This document shows positions 8,701-16,456 of a stretch of DNA of 64,000 nucleotides, one piece after another (the stretch's first letter is position 1; every line of letters begins with the position of its first letter). Made by a program: the position numbers and the translations under genes. The notes under the pieces are model-generated. The model worked only from the letters and a program-made list of their open reading frames with translations, had not been told where the DNA came from and did no database searches. The stretch comes from Cellulosimicrobium funkei (GTDB taxonomy: Bacteria; Actinomycetota; Actinomycetes; Actinomycetales; Cellulomonadaceae), in the NCBI RefSeq assembly GCF_004519295.1, contig NZ_SOZH01000008.1, positions 62,001-126,000 on the forward strand, given 5' to 3'.

Positions 8701-9938
8701 AGCCCGCCGACCTTGTAGAACTCGTAGAGGAACGTCTCGGAGTCCAGGCTCAGCAGGTACTCGTGCTCCTTCGCGGCAGCGTTCTGGAGGAAGTCGTCGG
8801 AGAGCAGCACCGACGGCAGCGCGGTCTCCTCGAGCGGCGTCTCGTCGACGAGCGCGGGCACGACGACCTCGAGGTCGCGCGTCACCGGCTCGCCGTCGAG
8901 GTAGCGCACCGTCGCGGTCAGCGTGACGTGCGCGTCGTCCTCCCCGATCGCGGGCCGGACCACGGTCCCGTCGGTCGCGACGACCTCGGGATGCGACGAC
9001 CGCCACGTCACGGTCGACCCGCGCGAGCCGGTCGCCGGGAGCACGAGCGCGACCGTCGCGCGCTCCGGCAGGGACAGCGTGTCGGCGTCGTCCTGCGCGA
9101 TCGCGTCGCGGTCCACCGTGCGCCCGCTCTCCTCGTACAGCCCGACGACGTCGCCCAGGTCCGCCACCGCGTCGTACAGGCGGTAGTCGTCCAGCGCGGC
9201 CTTGAGGTAGGCGCCGTTGTACTGGGGCCCGTTGAACCCGATCGTCTTCGGCAGCGCCGGGTCGGAGCCCAGGACCCCCGTCGCGTCGCCGGCGACCGCG
9301 CTGGCCACCGTCGACGGGACCTGCTCGCCGTTGCGGTAGAACGCGACGGCCTTCGTCGCGTGGTCGTACGTGACGACGACGTGCGTCCACTCGTCCGCGG
9401 GGAAGAACGCCGCGCGGTCGGAGCTCGCGACCCGCACCTTGTACGGCTGGCCCGACGCCGGCCCCACCGACAGCGCGAGCGGCACCGTGTCCGACTCGGA
9501 CGACAGGTACCAGCCGTCGGAGTTGTAGGCCCGCTTGTTCCACGTGATGACGTGCTCCCCGGACAGCTTCCCGCTGGGCTCCACCCAGAACGAGAGGGTC
9601 AGGTCCTCGGGCTGGAGCGCCGTCGACGACCCGAGGTCGAGGTACGTGCTGCCGCTCAGGCGCAGGGCCTGCCCCGCCCCGTCGACGCCGTCGACGTAGG
9701 AGAAGCCGGTCGGCGCGGAGCCCGTGTGACCGCGCAGGGCCACGGGGTGCGTGAGGGGGCTCGCGTCGGCGACGTCGCCGTCGAACGCGAGGTCGAGGAC
9801 GGGCGCGGGCAGGGCGTCGGCCGCGACGGCGGACGGTGCCCACGCGGTCACGGCGAGCGCGGCGGCGGCCGCCACGGCCGCCAGCCGGGCCACGCCGCCG
9901 GGTCGACGGCGGACGCCGTCGGTCGGTCGGGGGTGCAT
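5760..9938 (-). CDS. Secreted GH127 beta-L-arabinofuranosidase, multidomain
   Basis: Predicted extracellular retaining beta-L-arabinofuranosidase of family GH127 (DUF1680), which acts on beta-linked arabinofuranose such as the oligoarabinosides of plant hydroxyproline-rich proteins. The 1392-residue product has a signal peptide (AAALAVTAWAPSAVA), a LamG/ConA-like sandwich (about 45-250) and a bacterial Ig-like segment (about 265-345). The GH127 core covers about 360-1000, with the family zinc-thiolate signature: Glu704-Thr-Cys706 (ETCNEYN) and Cys773-Cys774 (FWCCTGTG), matching Glu338, Cys340, Cys417 and Cys418 of HypBA1. Additional sandwiches, a cadherin-like domain and the shared C-terminal module (ends TCG) complete it. 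I chose the ATG at 9938 because AGAGGAGC precedes it and the signal peptide follows; the open frame extends upstream only through a tandem repeat. Confidence 0.9.
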   Translation of the reverse strand: MHPRPTDGVRRRPGGVARLAAVAAAAALAVTAWAPSAVAADALPAPVLDLAFDGDVADASPLTHPVALRGHTGSAPTGFSYVDGVDGAGQALRLSGSTYLDLGSSTALQPEDLTLSFWVEPSGKLSGEHVITWNKRAYNSDGWYLSSESDTVPLALSVGPASGQPYKVRVASSDRAAFFPADEWTHVVVTYDHATKAVAFYRNGEQVPSTVASAVAGDATGVLGSDPALPKTIGFNGPQYNGAYLKAALDDYRLYDAVADLGDVVGLYEESGRTVDRDAIAQDDADTLSLPERATVALVLPATGSRGSTVTWRSSHPEVVATDGTVVRPAIGEDDAHVTLTATVRYLDGEPVTRDLEVVVPALVDETPLEETALPSVLLSDDFLQNAAAKEHEYLLSLDSETFLYEFYKVGGLTPTTAAGYGGWERSNAVNFRGHAFGHYLSALAMSWSSTQDEATKDALFTEIEEGVGGLARVQDAYAAAHPGSAGYVSAFRESILDQVQGTGTSDENVIVPWYNLHKVLAGLLDVAEHVDGRVGDQALAVATDFGLYVQGRVAKLPSTDVMLRTEYGGMNEALYELFDLTGDVRIKEAAEAFDEVTFFRQLAAGQDVLLGKHANTQIPKLLGALKRYQVFTQNPAYYDLLTPAEKDELPMYLAAAENFFDIVVRDHTYVTGANSQAEHFHAPGSLHERADEQGTARNAETAETCNEYNMLKLARELFTLSKDVRYADYYENAFINTILASQNPETGTTTYFNPMASGYHRVYNLPFTEFWCCTGTGMESFSKLGDSIYFTGQGSVWVNMFFSSTVEHVEQNLRLTQEANLPNEDTVTFRVDALDGGAVAEDATLRLRVPSWIAGEPAVEVNGAAVEPHASRGYVVLPVAAGDVVRYTMPMAASVVDTPDNPYFVAFRYGPVVLSANLGEVPEPAWQGTGILVRSSTRDADAQTTITAANMGADEWKERIAENLVRVEDDAEGRVQLELRNTADGGDLVFTPHHTNWDVTYGLYLHLDEPDSAASQERILRAKQELRDADRTVDSLTSFDNNNFENAKNLQQSGSSVGTFSGRQFRHANGTGWFSYDLMVDPASASNHLGVTLYSGDQGRVFDLYVNDEKLKTITTVANAPTKDEQGFYVDTTQLPAKYLEIGEGTRWKVDSAGEYVLDEDGERIPVVTVRFQATGGWAGGVFGVRVDRAASYDATPGLAALAFDTGSLAPAFDPAVTDYTLTVPAGTTSVVLDADPHVPSGLVRVDGVLIDDTQGRVVPLPADGSARTVEVVGVAQDHETATTYRVEIVPGATAVVPLDVEVSSRCLAGRAYVAVRATNTGATPVDVTLATPYGERSSTGVAPGASAYQSFASRATAVPAGTATVTATAVLDGAPVTTTHDVDIEPRTCG

Positions 9939-9990
9939 CGGTGCTCCTCTGGTCGGCGCGGGCGTCGTCGCCCGCGCGTCGAGACGTGCG

Positions 9991-10040
9991 GTGTCGTGCG
10001 GTGTCGTGCGGTGTCGTGCGGTGTCGTGCGGTGTCGTGCG
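9991..10040. repeat. Five perfect tandem copies of a 10-mer
   Basis: GTGTCGTGCG is repeated five times without a mismatch, with partial copies at both flanks (9985-9990 and 10041-10044). The array lies 53-102 bp upstream of the GH127 start, so it is either in the 5' leader or between promoter and leader. Because the unit is 10 bp, copy-number slippage would keep helical phase but change spacing. Confidence 0.9.
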
Positions 10041-10112
10041 GTGGCGGCCCGCGCGGGGAGCGCGGGCCGCGCCCTCGTGGCCCGCCGGACCGGCCACGAG
10101 GGAAGCGTGCTC

Positions 10113-10184
10113 TCGCGAGGTAGAGCCAGCGGTCGCGAGGTAGAGCCCGGGGGCTTCTACCTCGCGACCTGCGGTTCTACCTCG
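10113..10184. repeat. Four-copy direct/inverted repeat cluster (GCGAGGTAGA core)
   Basis: TCGCGAGGTAGAGCC occurs twice in direct orientation (10113-10127, 10133-10147) and is followed by two inverted copies (TTCTACCTCGCGACC, then TTCTACCTCG). Each member is offset by about 20 bp. The inner pair makes the terminator below. The arrangement looks like a REP/MITE-type palindromic unit and may recur elsewhere in the genome. Confidence 0.75.
10131..10169 (-). terminator. Strong hairpin after the GH51 gene
   Basis: A 14-bp perfect stem (10131-10144 with 10156-10169, arm GGTCGCGAGGTAGA), whose loop can pair further (GCCC with GGGC), lies 23 bp beyond the GH51 stop. It is built from the inner pair of the repeat cluster. 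Confidence 0.65.
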
Positions 10185-10191
10185 GCATGGT

Positions 10192-13100
10192 TCAGCCGCA
10201 GTCGAGCGCGTCGTAGGCGACGTCGACGGTCGAGGTGACCTGCTCGCCGTCGAGCGTCGCCGTGCCCGTCACCGTCGCGGTGCCGGCCGGGGCCGACGTC
10301 GCGCGCGCCGCGAACGACTGGTACGCGTTCCTGCCGGGCGCCACGTCCGCGAACGCCTTCTGCCCGAACGGCGTCGCGAGCGTCACCGAGACCGGGACGT
10401 CCTCGCCGTTCGTCGCGCGCACGGCGACGTACGCCGTGCCCGCCAGGCAGCGCGGCGCGACGTCGACCGCGAGGTCGAGCTCGGGCTCCGTGTCGGACGC
10501 GTGCAGCCGGACGAACGTGATCGAGTGCGCGGGGAACTCGTAGGAGAACTCCTCCCCCACGCCCGTGAGCGTCCGCTCCACCGGGACGATCCGCTCCGGG
10601 TCGGCCTTGGTGTTGGTGTCCGACGGCGCGCCCACCATCTCCGTGACCGTCGCCTGGTCCGCGATGCCGTCGGAGCCCTCGACGTGCACCTGCGTGCGCG
10701 CCGCGGTCGCGGTGGGGTTGACGACCTTGACCACGACGTCGCCCGTCTCGTCGTCGCGCGTGACGACCTGGTAGAGCGACTTGGTCGACGGCTGCTCGTA
10801 GGACATCTGGAGCTCGCCGTCGAGGTAGAGCTCGATGGTCGAGCCCTCGACGACGACCTTGACGTGGTACGGCTGACCGGCCTCGATGCTGTGGTTCTCG
10901 ACGGCCTGCACCTCGTTGGCGCTCCCGCCCGACGCGCGCTGGAGGGCCTGGCGCGTGTTGTTCCACCCGCCGAGGTTCCACCAGTAGTAGTCGTTCGGGC
11001 CGCCGGCGGCGAACCCGACGAGGAAGCCCTCCGCGCCCGACGTCTTGCGCGCGTCGAGCTCGAGCGTGTAGCTCGACCAGTCCTTCGCGTACGCGCCGGC
11101 GACGATCGACCGGGCGTCGGTGACGTTCGTCGCCGACTGGACGTAGGCGCCGTCCTGCGCCGCCCACGTGCCCGACTGCGGCTCCCACTGCGACGCGCCG
11201 GACTCGAAGTCGTCCGCGAAGAGCACGTCGCCGCTCGCGTTGTCGGTGACGCGCACGTTGTCGTACTGCGCGGCCGTGTTCCACGTGGAGAGGAAGACGC
11301 CGCCGTCGAGCGTCGCGTCGGCGGGCGCCGGGCCGGAGTGCGTGCTGGGCACGACCTCGTCGCCCGCGTTCGCGGAGAACAGCTGCTGGACGTAGTAGTT
11401 CACCGAGCCCCAGGACTCGTCGTTGTCGAACCAGATCGCGTCGGGCGACCACTGGACGTACGACTCGTTCGCGAGCAGCGGCGCGTACGACGCGAGCCGC
11501 ACGACGTCGGAGTTGCGCTCGAGGCCCGTCATGAAGGCGGCCTCGGACAGCGCGTTGGCGAACGTGTTGCCGCGCGACGCGTACTCGCCGAGGAAGACGT
11601 GCGGCCCCTCGCGGTCGTAGGAGTCGTAGCGCTCGTCGTTCTCGAGGAACCACTGCGGGTCGTTGTAGTAGTGCTCGTCGACGAGGTCGACGTCCTGCTC
11701 GCGGTTGAACTCCCACAGCTCGTCGAAGCGCTGGCCCGTGTCGTCCGGCCCGGAGTTCGAGATGATCTGGACGTCCGGGTAGGCGGCCGCGATCGCGTCG
11801 CGGAACGCCGGGAAGTTGGCCTCGAACGTCTTCGTGTTCTCCTCGTTGCCGAGCCCGACGTACTTCAGGCCGAACGGCTCGGGGTGGCCCAGCTCGGCCC
11901 GCACGGCGCCCCACTCGGTCGTCACGTCGCCGTTGGCGAACTCGATCAGGTCGACCGTGTCGTCCACCCACCGCTGGATCTGCGCGGGGTCGGTCATCTC
12001 GGGGATGGTGCTGCCGCAGCCGTTGGCGCCGACCGACACCACGGGCAGCGGCGTCGCGCCGAGGTCCTCGGCGAGGAGGAAGTACTCGAGGTACCCGATG
12101 CCGTAGGACTGGTTGTAGCCCCAGAAGTTCCAGTTGGTCGCGCGCTCCTCGACCGGGCCGATCGTCTCCTTCCACTGGTACGTGCGGCGACGGTCGGTGA
12201 AGCCCGACTCCTCGTACGTGCGGAACGTGCCGACGTTCGTCACGCAGCCGCCGGGGAAGCGCAGGAACTGCGGGTCGAGCGCGTCGATCTTCTCGGCGAG
12301 GTCCTTGCGGAGCACGGACTTCCCGTTGACCGGGCCGACCCACGTGTCCTGCGGGAAGAGCGACACCTGGTCGAGCGCGAGCGTGCCCGCCGCGCCGGAG
12401 AGCAGCGCGAGCCGCCCGGCGTTCGTCGTGCCCGTCGCGGTGAGCGTGACGTCGTACCTCTTCCACGCGTTCGAGCCGTCGACGGCGACCTGGCCGGTCG
12501 CGTACGCCGTGGTCCCGGCGGCGTCCTCGACGCGCACGGTGACGGTCTGCGCCGTCGCCGACCGCGCCCAGACGGAGAAGTCGTAGGACTCCCCCTCCTC
12601 GACGAACAGCCCCGTGTTGTACCCGGCGTTGCGCACCCCGGCGCCCGCGCCCGTCGTCGTCAGGTTGAGGTAGTTGCGGTTCGTCGCGTTGAGCCGCCCG
12701 GCGTCGTTCACGACCTGGGTCGTCGCCGTCGCGCCGCCGCGGTTCGCGGCGCTCCACGCGGTGAGGCCGGTGAACGACCCGTTGTCCTGGTTGCTGAACT
12801 CGAACGACCGGTTGCGCACGAGCTCGGCGTACAGGCCGCCGTCGGCCGCGTAGTTGATGTCCTCGTAGAAGATGCCGTACAGCTCGTCGCTCATCTGGGT
12901 GCGCTCGCCCGCGAGGTCCACGGTGATCTCGTGGTCCGCGCTCGTGGCGGGCGTGATCGTGAGCTTCGTGGCCGCGTCGCGCGGACCGAGGACGAGCGCG
13001 CCGTCGGAAGCGCGCACCCCGGCGTACCGCTCGGGGTCGGCCGCGCTGCGCAGCCAGACCGTGCCGCCGCCCGCGTCGGTGAGCCGCAGCGCCGTCGCGT

Positions 13101-14073
13101 CCGCGCCCGCGGGCCCGAGGGAGAGCCGGGACGCGCCGGAGACGACCACGGGCCGGTCGCCGACGGCGAGCGTCACCGGGGACGTGCCCTCGGCGCCGTC
13201 GACCGCCGTCGCGGCGAGCGCGACGGTCGTCGCGGGGCGCTCGTCGTCGAGGGCGAGGCCGTCGTCGGTCGCCACGAGGTACCGGGCGTCGCCCGGGCCC
13301 GCGAGCGTGAACGTGCCGTCGGGCACCTGGTCCGCGCCCTCGGCGGCCTGGACCGCGACGTAGTCGAACGCCGCGGTGTGCGCCGCGCCGCTCTGCGCGG
13401 CGAGCGCGTAGAGGCCGACGTGCGTCGTCGGGAAGTCGACGGTCACGGAGCCCGCGGGCTGCCACGCGGTGCCGTCCCAGAAGCTCGTCGCGATCGTGTC
13501 GCCGGTGCGCTGCATGCGCAGCGTCTCCCCGGTGGAGCCCGGGCGGTCGGTGAAGGCCGCCGCGCTGAAGACGCCGCCGGTCTCGACGTCGTTCTCGATC
13601 GCGCGGCCCGACGGCGAGAGGTCACCCACGAAGGTCAGGCCCGACCGGACGTAGTTGTCCATGTCCTGCCACGCGACGAGGCCGGCGCCCTGGTAGACGG
13701 AGGCGACGGGCACCTCCAGCCGGGTGACGACGGTGAAGTCGCCCGCCGGCACGTCGAGCAGCACGACGTTCTTCGCGCTGTTCGCGTCCTGGTACGTGTC
13801 GCCCGGCTGCGAGGTCAGCGTGAGCTTCCCCCCGCCGACGGACAGCGCCTCGGGCACGGGGTTGACGACGGTCCAGTCCGGGCCGAGCGCGGCGCCGTCG
13901 AACGTGTCGACCCATGCGCCGTCGGGCAGGTCGGGCTCCGCGGCGGCGGCCGGCAGCGACGTCGCGAGCGCGACCGTGCCGACCATGCCCGCCACGAGGG
14001 CGACCGCGACGGACCGGCGGCGCGCCGGTCTGCGCCGGGGCGTGGGGAGGGACGGGTGAACAGACGTTTCCAT
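10192..14073 (-). CDS. Secreted GH51 alpha-L-arabinofuranosidase, multidomain
   Basis: Predicted exported alpha-L-arabinofuranosidase. The 1293-residue product carries a signal peptide (VALVAGMVGTVALATSLPAAA), a ConA-like sandwich (about 35-215), a beta-trefoil-like stretch (about 220-345), the GH51 catalytic barrel with an inserted CBM4/9-like sandwich (about 350-900), a second ConA-like sandwich (about 925-1080), the GH51 C-terminal beta domain and the shared C-terminal module ending DCG. The acid/base is probably Glu744 in GLGNEEN; Glu830 in LGEYASRG is the likely nucleophile. I start at METSVH because AGAGGAAG sits 4-6 nt upstream; the in-frame ATG 15 bp earlier has no ribosome site. Two palindromic operators lie 40-85 bp upstream, so this gene is probably the most directly arabinose-controlled hydrolase. 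Confidence 0.9.
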   Translation of the reverse strand: METSVHPSLPTPRRRPARRRSVAVALVAGMVGTVALATSLPAAAAEPDLPDGAWVDTFDGAALGPDWTVVNPVPEALSVGGGKLTLTSQPGDTYQDANSAKNVVLLDVPAGDFTVVTRLEVPVASVYQGAGLVAWQDMDNYVRSGLTFVGDLSPSGRAIENDVETGGVFSAAAFTDRPGSTGETLRMQRTGDTIATSFWDGTAWQPAGSVTVDFPTTHVGLYALAAQSGAAHTAAFDYVAVQAAEGADQVPDGTFTLAGPGDARYLVATDDGLALDDERPATTVALAATAVDGAEGTSPVTLAVGDRPVVVSGASRLSLGPAGADATALRLTDAGGGTVWLRSAADPERYAGVRASDGALVLGPRDAATKLTITPATSADHEITVDLAGERTQMSDELYGIFYEDINYAADGGLYAELVRNRSFEFSNQDNGSFTGLTAWSAANRGGATATTQVVNDAGRLNATNRNYLNLTTTGAGAGVRNAGYNTGLFVEEGESYDFSVWARSATAQTVTVRVEDAAGTTAYATGQVAVDGSNAWKRYDVTLTATGTTNAGRLALLSGAAGTLALDQVSLFPQDTWVGPVNGKSVLRKDLAEKIDALDPQFLRFPGGCVTNVGTFRTYEESGFTDRRRTYQWKETIGPVEERATNWNFWGYNQSYGIGYLEYFLLAEDLGATPLPVVSVGANGCGSTIPEMTDPAQIQRWVDDTVDLIEFANGDVTTEWGAVRAELGHPEPFGLKYVGLGNEENTKTFEANFPAFRDAIAAAYPDVQIISNSGPDDTGQRFDELWEFNREQDVDLVDEHYYNDPQWFLENDERYDSYDREGPHVFLGEYASRGNTFANALSEAAFMTGLERNSDVVRLASYAPLLANESYVQWSPDAIWFDNDESWGSVNYYVQQLFSANAGDEVVPSTHSGPAPADATLDGGVFLSTWNTAAQYDNVRVTDNASGDVLFADDFESGASQWEPQSGTWAAQDGAYVQSATNVTDARSIVAGAYAKDWSSYTLELDARKTSGAEGFLVGFAAGGPNDYYWWNLGGWNNTRQALQRASGGSANEVQAVENHSIEAGQPYHVKVVVEGSTIELYLDGELQMSYEQPSTKSLYQVVTRDDETGDVVVKVVNPTATAARTQVHVEGSDGIADQATVTEMVGAPSDTNTKADPERIVPVERTLTGVGEEFSYEFPAHSITFVRLHASDTEPELDLAVDVAPRCLAGTAYVAVRATNGEDVPVSVTLATPFGQKAFADVAPGRNAYQSFAARATSAPAGTATVTGTATLDGEQVTSTVDVAYDALDCG

Positions 14074-14112
14074 AGGGCTTCCTCTCATCGTCGAGAGACA
14101 CGCACCGTTGCG

Positions 14113-14126
14113 TGTGAGCGTTCACA
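14113..14126. promoter_or_regulatory. LacI-type operator, proximal copy (GH51 promoter)
   Basis: TGTGAGCGTTCACA, a 14-bp palindrome with one off-centre mismatch, is centred about 46 bp upstream of the GH51 start. It shares the consensus with four other sites in this window and is the presumed target of the LacI-family regulator at 23803. Confidence 0.75.
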
Positions 14127-14144
14127 AGTTCGGCCCGAGCCTAG

Positions 14145-14158
14145 TGTGAGCGCTCACA
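14145..14158. promoter_or_regulatory. LacI-type operator, distal copy (GH51 promoter)
   Basis: A perfect palindrome, TGTGAGCGCTCACA, lies 32 bp (three helical turns) from the proximal copy, suited to cooperative binding. A TAGAAT hexamer on the minus strand (14158-14163) abuts it and could be the -10 box. Confidence 0.8.
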
Positions 14159-14272
14159 TTCTACAAGGGCGGCGTCATGACACCGCCGGTCGGGCGTGCG
14201 CCCGAACGACCCAGGGGTGCCGGCCCCCGTCCTGCTCCGGTGACCCCGGGCCGTCGGCCCGGGCAGACGGCC

Positions 14273-14332
14273 GCGGCACCGGCCCCGCGCCGCGGACGTC
14301 ACGCGGACGTCCGGGGCGGGGGCCGGTGCCGC
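14273..14332 (-). terminator. Hairpin terminator after the ABC transporter operon
   Basis: A 14-bp stem (14273-14286 with 14319-14332, arm GCGGCACCGGCCCC) begins 4 bp beyond the yjfF stop. Its long loop contains a second small inverted repeat around CGGACGT. Confidence 0.55.
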
Positions 14333-14336
14333 CGGC

Positions 14337-15398
14337 TCACCTCCGCCTGATGACGAGGACGCGCTGCAGGATCACGAAGACCAGCAGCAGCACGCCGATG
14401 ACGATCTTCGTCCACCACGAGCTCAGGGTGCCCTCGAACGTGATGATCGTCTGGATGAGGCCCAGCACGAGCACGCCGAGCACGGACCCGAGCACGAAGC
14501 CCGTCCCGCCCGTGAGGAGCGTGCCGCCGATGACGACCGCCGCGATCGCGTCGAGCTCCATGCCGACGCCCGTGAGCGAGTAGCCGGACCGCGAGAACAT
14601 CGCGAACAGCAGGCCGCCGATGCCGGCGCACGTGCCGCTCACCACGTAGACGAGCACCTTGGTGCGCGCGACGGGCAGGCCCATGAGCATCGCCGACTGC
14701 TCGCCGCCGCCGATCGCGTAGACCGTGCGGCCGAACTGCGTGTAGTGCAGCACGTAGAACGCGATCGCCACGACGACGAGCGCGATGATGACCGCGGTCG
14801 TCAGGCGCCAGCCGTCGCCGATCTCCTGGCTCCAGCCCGCGAGCGCGACGAACGACTCGTTCGTGATCGGGATGGACTGGAGGCTGATGACGTAGCACAA
14901 GCCGCGCGCGAGGAACATCGCGGCCAGCGTCGCGATGAACGGCTGGATGTCGAACACGTGGACCATGAGCCCGACGGCGAGCCCCAGCACGGTGCCGATG
15001 AGGACCGCGATGACGAGCACCACCGCGACCGGCCACCCGCTCTGCAGGAGCGACGCCGTCGTGATGCCGGACAGCGCCACCACGGCGCCCACGGAGAGGT
15101 CGATGCCGCCTGTGAGGATGACGAAGGTCATCCCGACCGCGAGCACGATGAGGAACGAGTTGTTGATGAACAGGTTCGAGACGACGCGGGCCGAGAGGAA
15201 GTTCTCGTACCGGCTCCCGCCCACGACGAGCATGAGCGCGAGCACCGCGAACGTGCCGAGGACCGGGAGGTAGCGCCGGTCGAGGCGCACGCGGCTCGTG
15301 AGTCGCTCGGTCATGGTCGGTCGGCCTCCGGGGGCGGCGGTCTCGGCGCCCCGGGGGTCGGGCGGCGAGGTCGGGGCAGGGGTCTGCACGGCGGACAT
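14337..15398 (-). CDS. yjfF: Sugar ABC transporter permease, YjfF type
   Basis: One of two inner-membrane permeases of a BPD_transp_2/RbsC-family sugar importer. The 353-residue product has about nine hydrophobic segments and the family landmarks LTGGIDLSVGAVVALSG, DIQPFIATLAAMFLARG, GGGEQSAMLMGLPV and VVIGGTLLTGGTGFVLGS, which match YjfF of the E. coli galactofuranose system YtfQRT-YjfF. In this locus it more likely takes up L-arabinose or arabinosides, as proposed for the related AraUVWZ systems. The ATG at 15398 shares a base with the stop of the preceding permease (TGATG) and has GGAGGTGAG upstream, so it is translationally coupled. The long open frame upstream of this ATG is the other permease read out of frame. 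Confidence 0.9.
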   Translation of the reverse strand: MSAVQTPAPTSPPDPRGAETAAPGGRPTMTERLTSRVRLDRRYLPVLGTFAVLALMLVVGGSRYENFLSARVVSNLFINNSFLIVLAVGMTFVILTGGIDLSVGAVVALSGITTASLLQSGWPVAVVLVIAVLIGTVLGLAVGLMVHVFDIQPFIATLAAMFLARGLCYVISLQSIPITNESFVALAGWSQEIGDGWRLTTAVIIALVVVAIAFYVLHYTQFGRTVYAIGGGEQSAMLMGLPVARTKVLVYVVSGTCAGIGGLLFAMFSRSGYSLTGVGMELDAIAAVVIGGTLLTGGTGFVLGSVLGVLVLGLIQTIITFEGTLSSWWTKIVIGVLLLVFVILQRVLVIRRR

Positions 15399-16456
15399 CA
15401 GGCGCTCACCTCCGCGGCCGCGGCGGCCGTCGGGGCCGCGCGACGTCGTCGGGCGGCGACCAGGTCGCGCACCTTCGGGGACTGCGCGAGGCAGACCGCG
15501 ATGACGACGATCGCCTTGAACAGGGGCGTGACGGACGGCGAGATGCCGAGCATGGTCACCGTGAGGGTGAGCGTCTGGATGATGAGGACGCCGACCAGGG
15601 TGCCGGAGAGCGAGAACTTCCCGCCCGCGAGCGACGTGCCGCCGATCACGACGGCGAGGATCGCGTCGAGCTCGATGAAGAGCCCGGCGTTGTTGGCGTC
15701 GGCCGCCATGGTGCTCGACGAGATCATGAGGCCGGCGAGGCCCGCGAAGAGCGCGCAGACCGCGTAGACGGTCCAGATGATGCTGCGCGCCTTGACGCCC
15801 GCGAGGCGGCTCGCCTCGGGGTTGATGCCGACGGACTCGATGAGCATGCCGAGCGCGGTGCGCCGGGTGAGCAGCGCGACGGCCGCGAAGACGATGCCGG
15901 CCAGCACGACCGCGACGGGGATCCCGAACCAGAACCCGGACCCGATCGACTTGAACGGTGCGCTGTTGACCGTCGTGATCTGGCCGCCCGTGATGAGCAT
16001 CGCGACGCCGCGGCCCGCGGTCATGAGCACGAGCGTCGCGATGATGGGCTGGATCCCGAGGACGGAGACGAGGAACCCGTTCCACACGCCGAGGACGAAG
16101 GACAGCGCGAGCGCGATCCCCACGGCGACGAGGACGGTCGTCAGGCTGTCCGGCGTGGGCGACGACGCGATGAAGCTCAGCGCGACGGCCCCGGAGATCG
16201 CGACCACCGCGCCGACCGACAGGTCGATGCCGCGCGTCGCGATGACGAGGGTCATGCCGAGCGCGACGAGCAGCAGCGGTGCGCCGTTCTTCAGCAGGTT
16301 GACGAGCGACCCGAAGAGGTGGCCGTCCTGCAGCCTGATGGACAGGAAGCTCGGCCGGTTGACCGTGTTGACCGCCAGCAGCACGACCAGCGCGACGATC
16401 GGCCAGAAGAGCCGGTGCTGGACGGCGCGCTGCCAGGCGGGTGCCGTGGTGCTCAT
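15398..16456 (-). CDS. ytfT: Sugar ABC transporter permease, YtfT type
   Basis: The second permease of the importer, 352 residues. It shows the RbsC-family core: VALGMTLVIATRGIDLSVGAVVAISGAVALS, GIQPIIATLVLMTAGRGVAMLITGG, a SIGSGFWFGIPVAV periplasmic loop and VVIGGTSLAGGKFSLSGTLVG. The start overlaps the ATPase stop by 4 nt (ATGA) and the stop overlaps the yjfF start, so ytfR-ytfT-yjfF form one coupled unit. Heterodimeric permeases distinguish this subfamily from the single-permease ribose and arabinose (AraFGH) transporters. Confidence 0.9.
   Translation of the reverse strand: MSTTAPAWQRAVQHRLFWPIVALVVLLAVNTVNRPSFLSIRLQDGHLFGSLVNLLKNGAPLLLVALGMTLVIATRGIDLSVGAVVAISGAVALSFIASSPTPDSLTTVLVAVGIALALSFVLGVWNGFLVSVLGIQPIIATLVLMTAGRGVAMLITGGQITTVNSAPFKSIGSGFWFGIPVAVVLAGIVFAAVALLTRRTALGMLIESVGINPEASRLAGVKARSIIWTVYAVCALFAGLAGLMISSSTMAADANNAGLFIELDAILAVVIGGTSLAGGKFSLSGTLVGVLIIQTLTLTVTMLGISPSVTPLFKAIVVIAVCLAQSPKVRDLVAARRRRAAPTAAAAAEVSA

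Noticed and set aside
9938-10097. Upstream extension of the GH127 protein with HRTTPHDTAR repeats
   Set aside because: It is only translation of the 10-mer array; it would place the signal peptide internally and lacks a ribosome site.
9991-10184. Possible CRISPR array
   Set aside because: The repeats are 10 bp contiguous units and a four-copy palindrome cluster, with no unique spacers of constant length and no cas genes.
14337-16085. 582-residue frame extending the YjfF permease upstream
   Set aside because: The N-terminal part is the ytfT gene read out of frame (His/Arg/Gly-rich). The true start is the coupled ATG at 15398.
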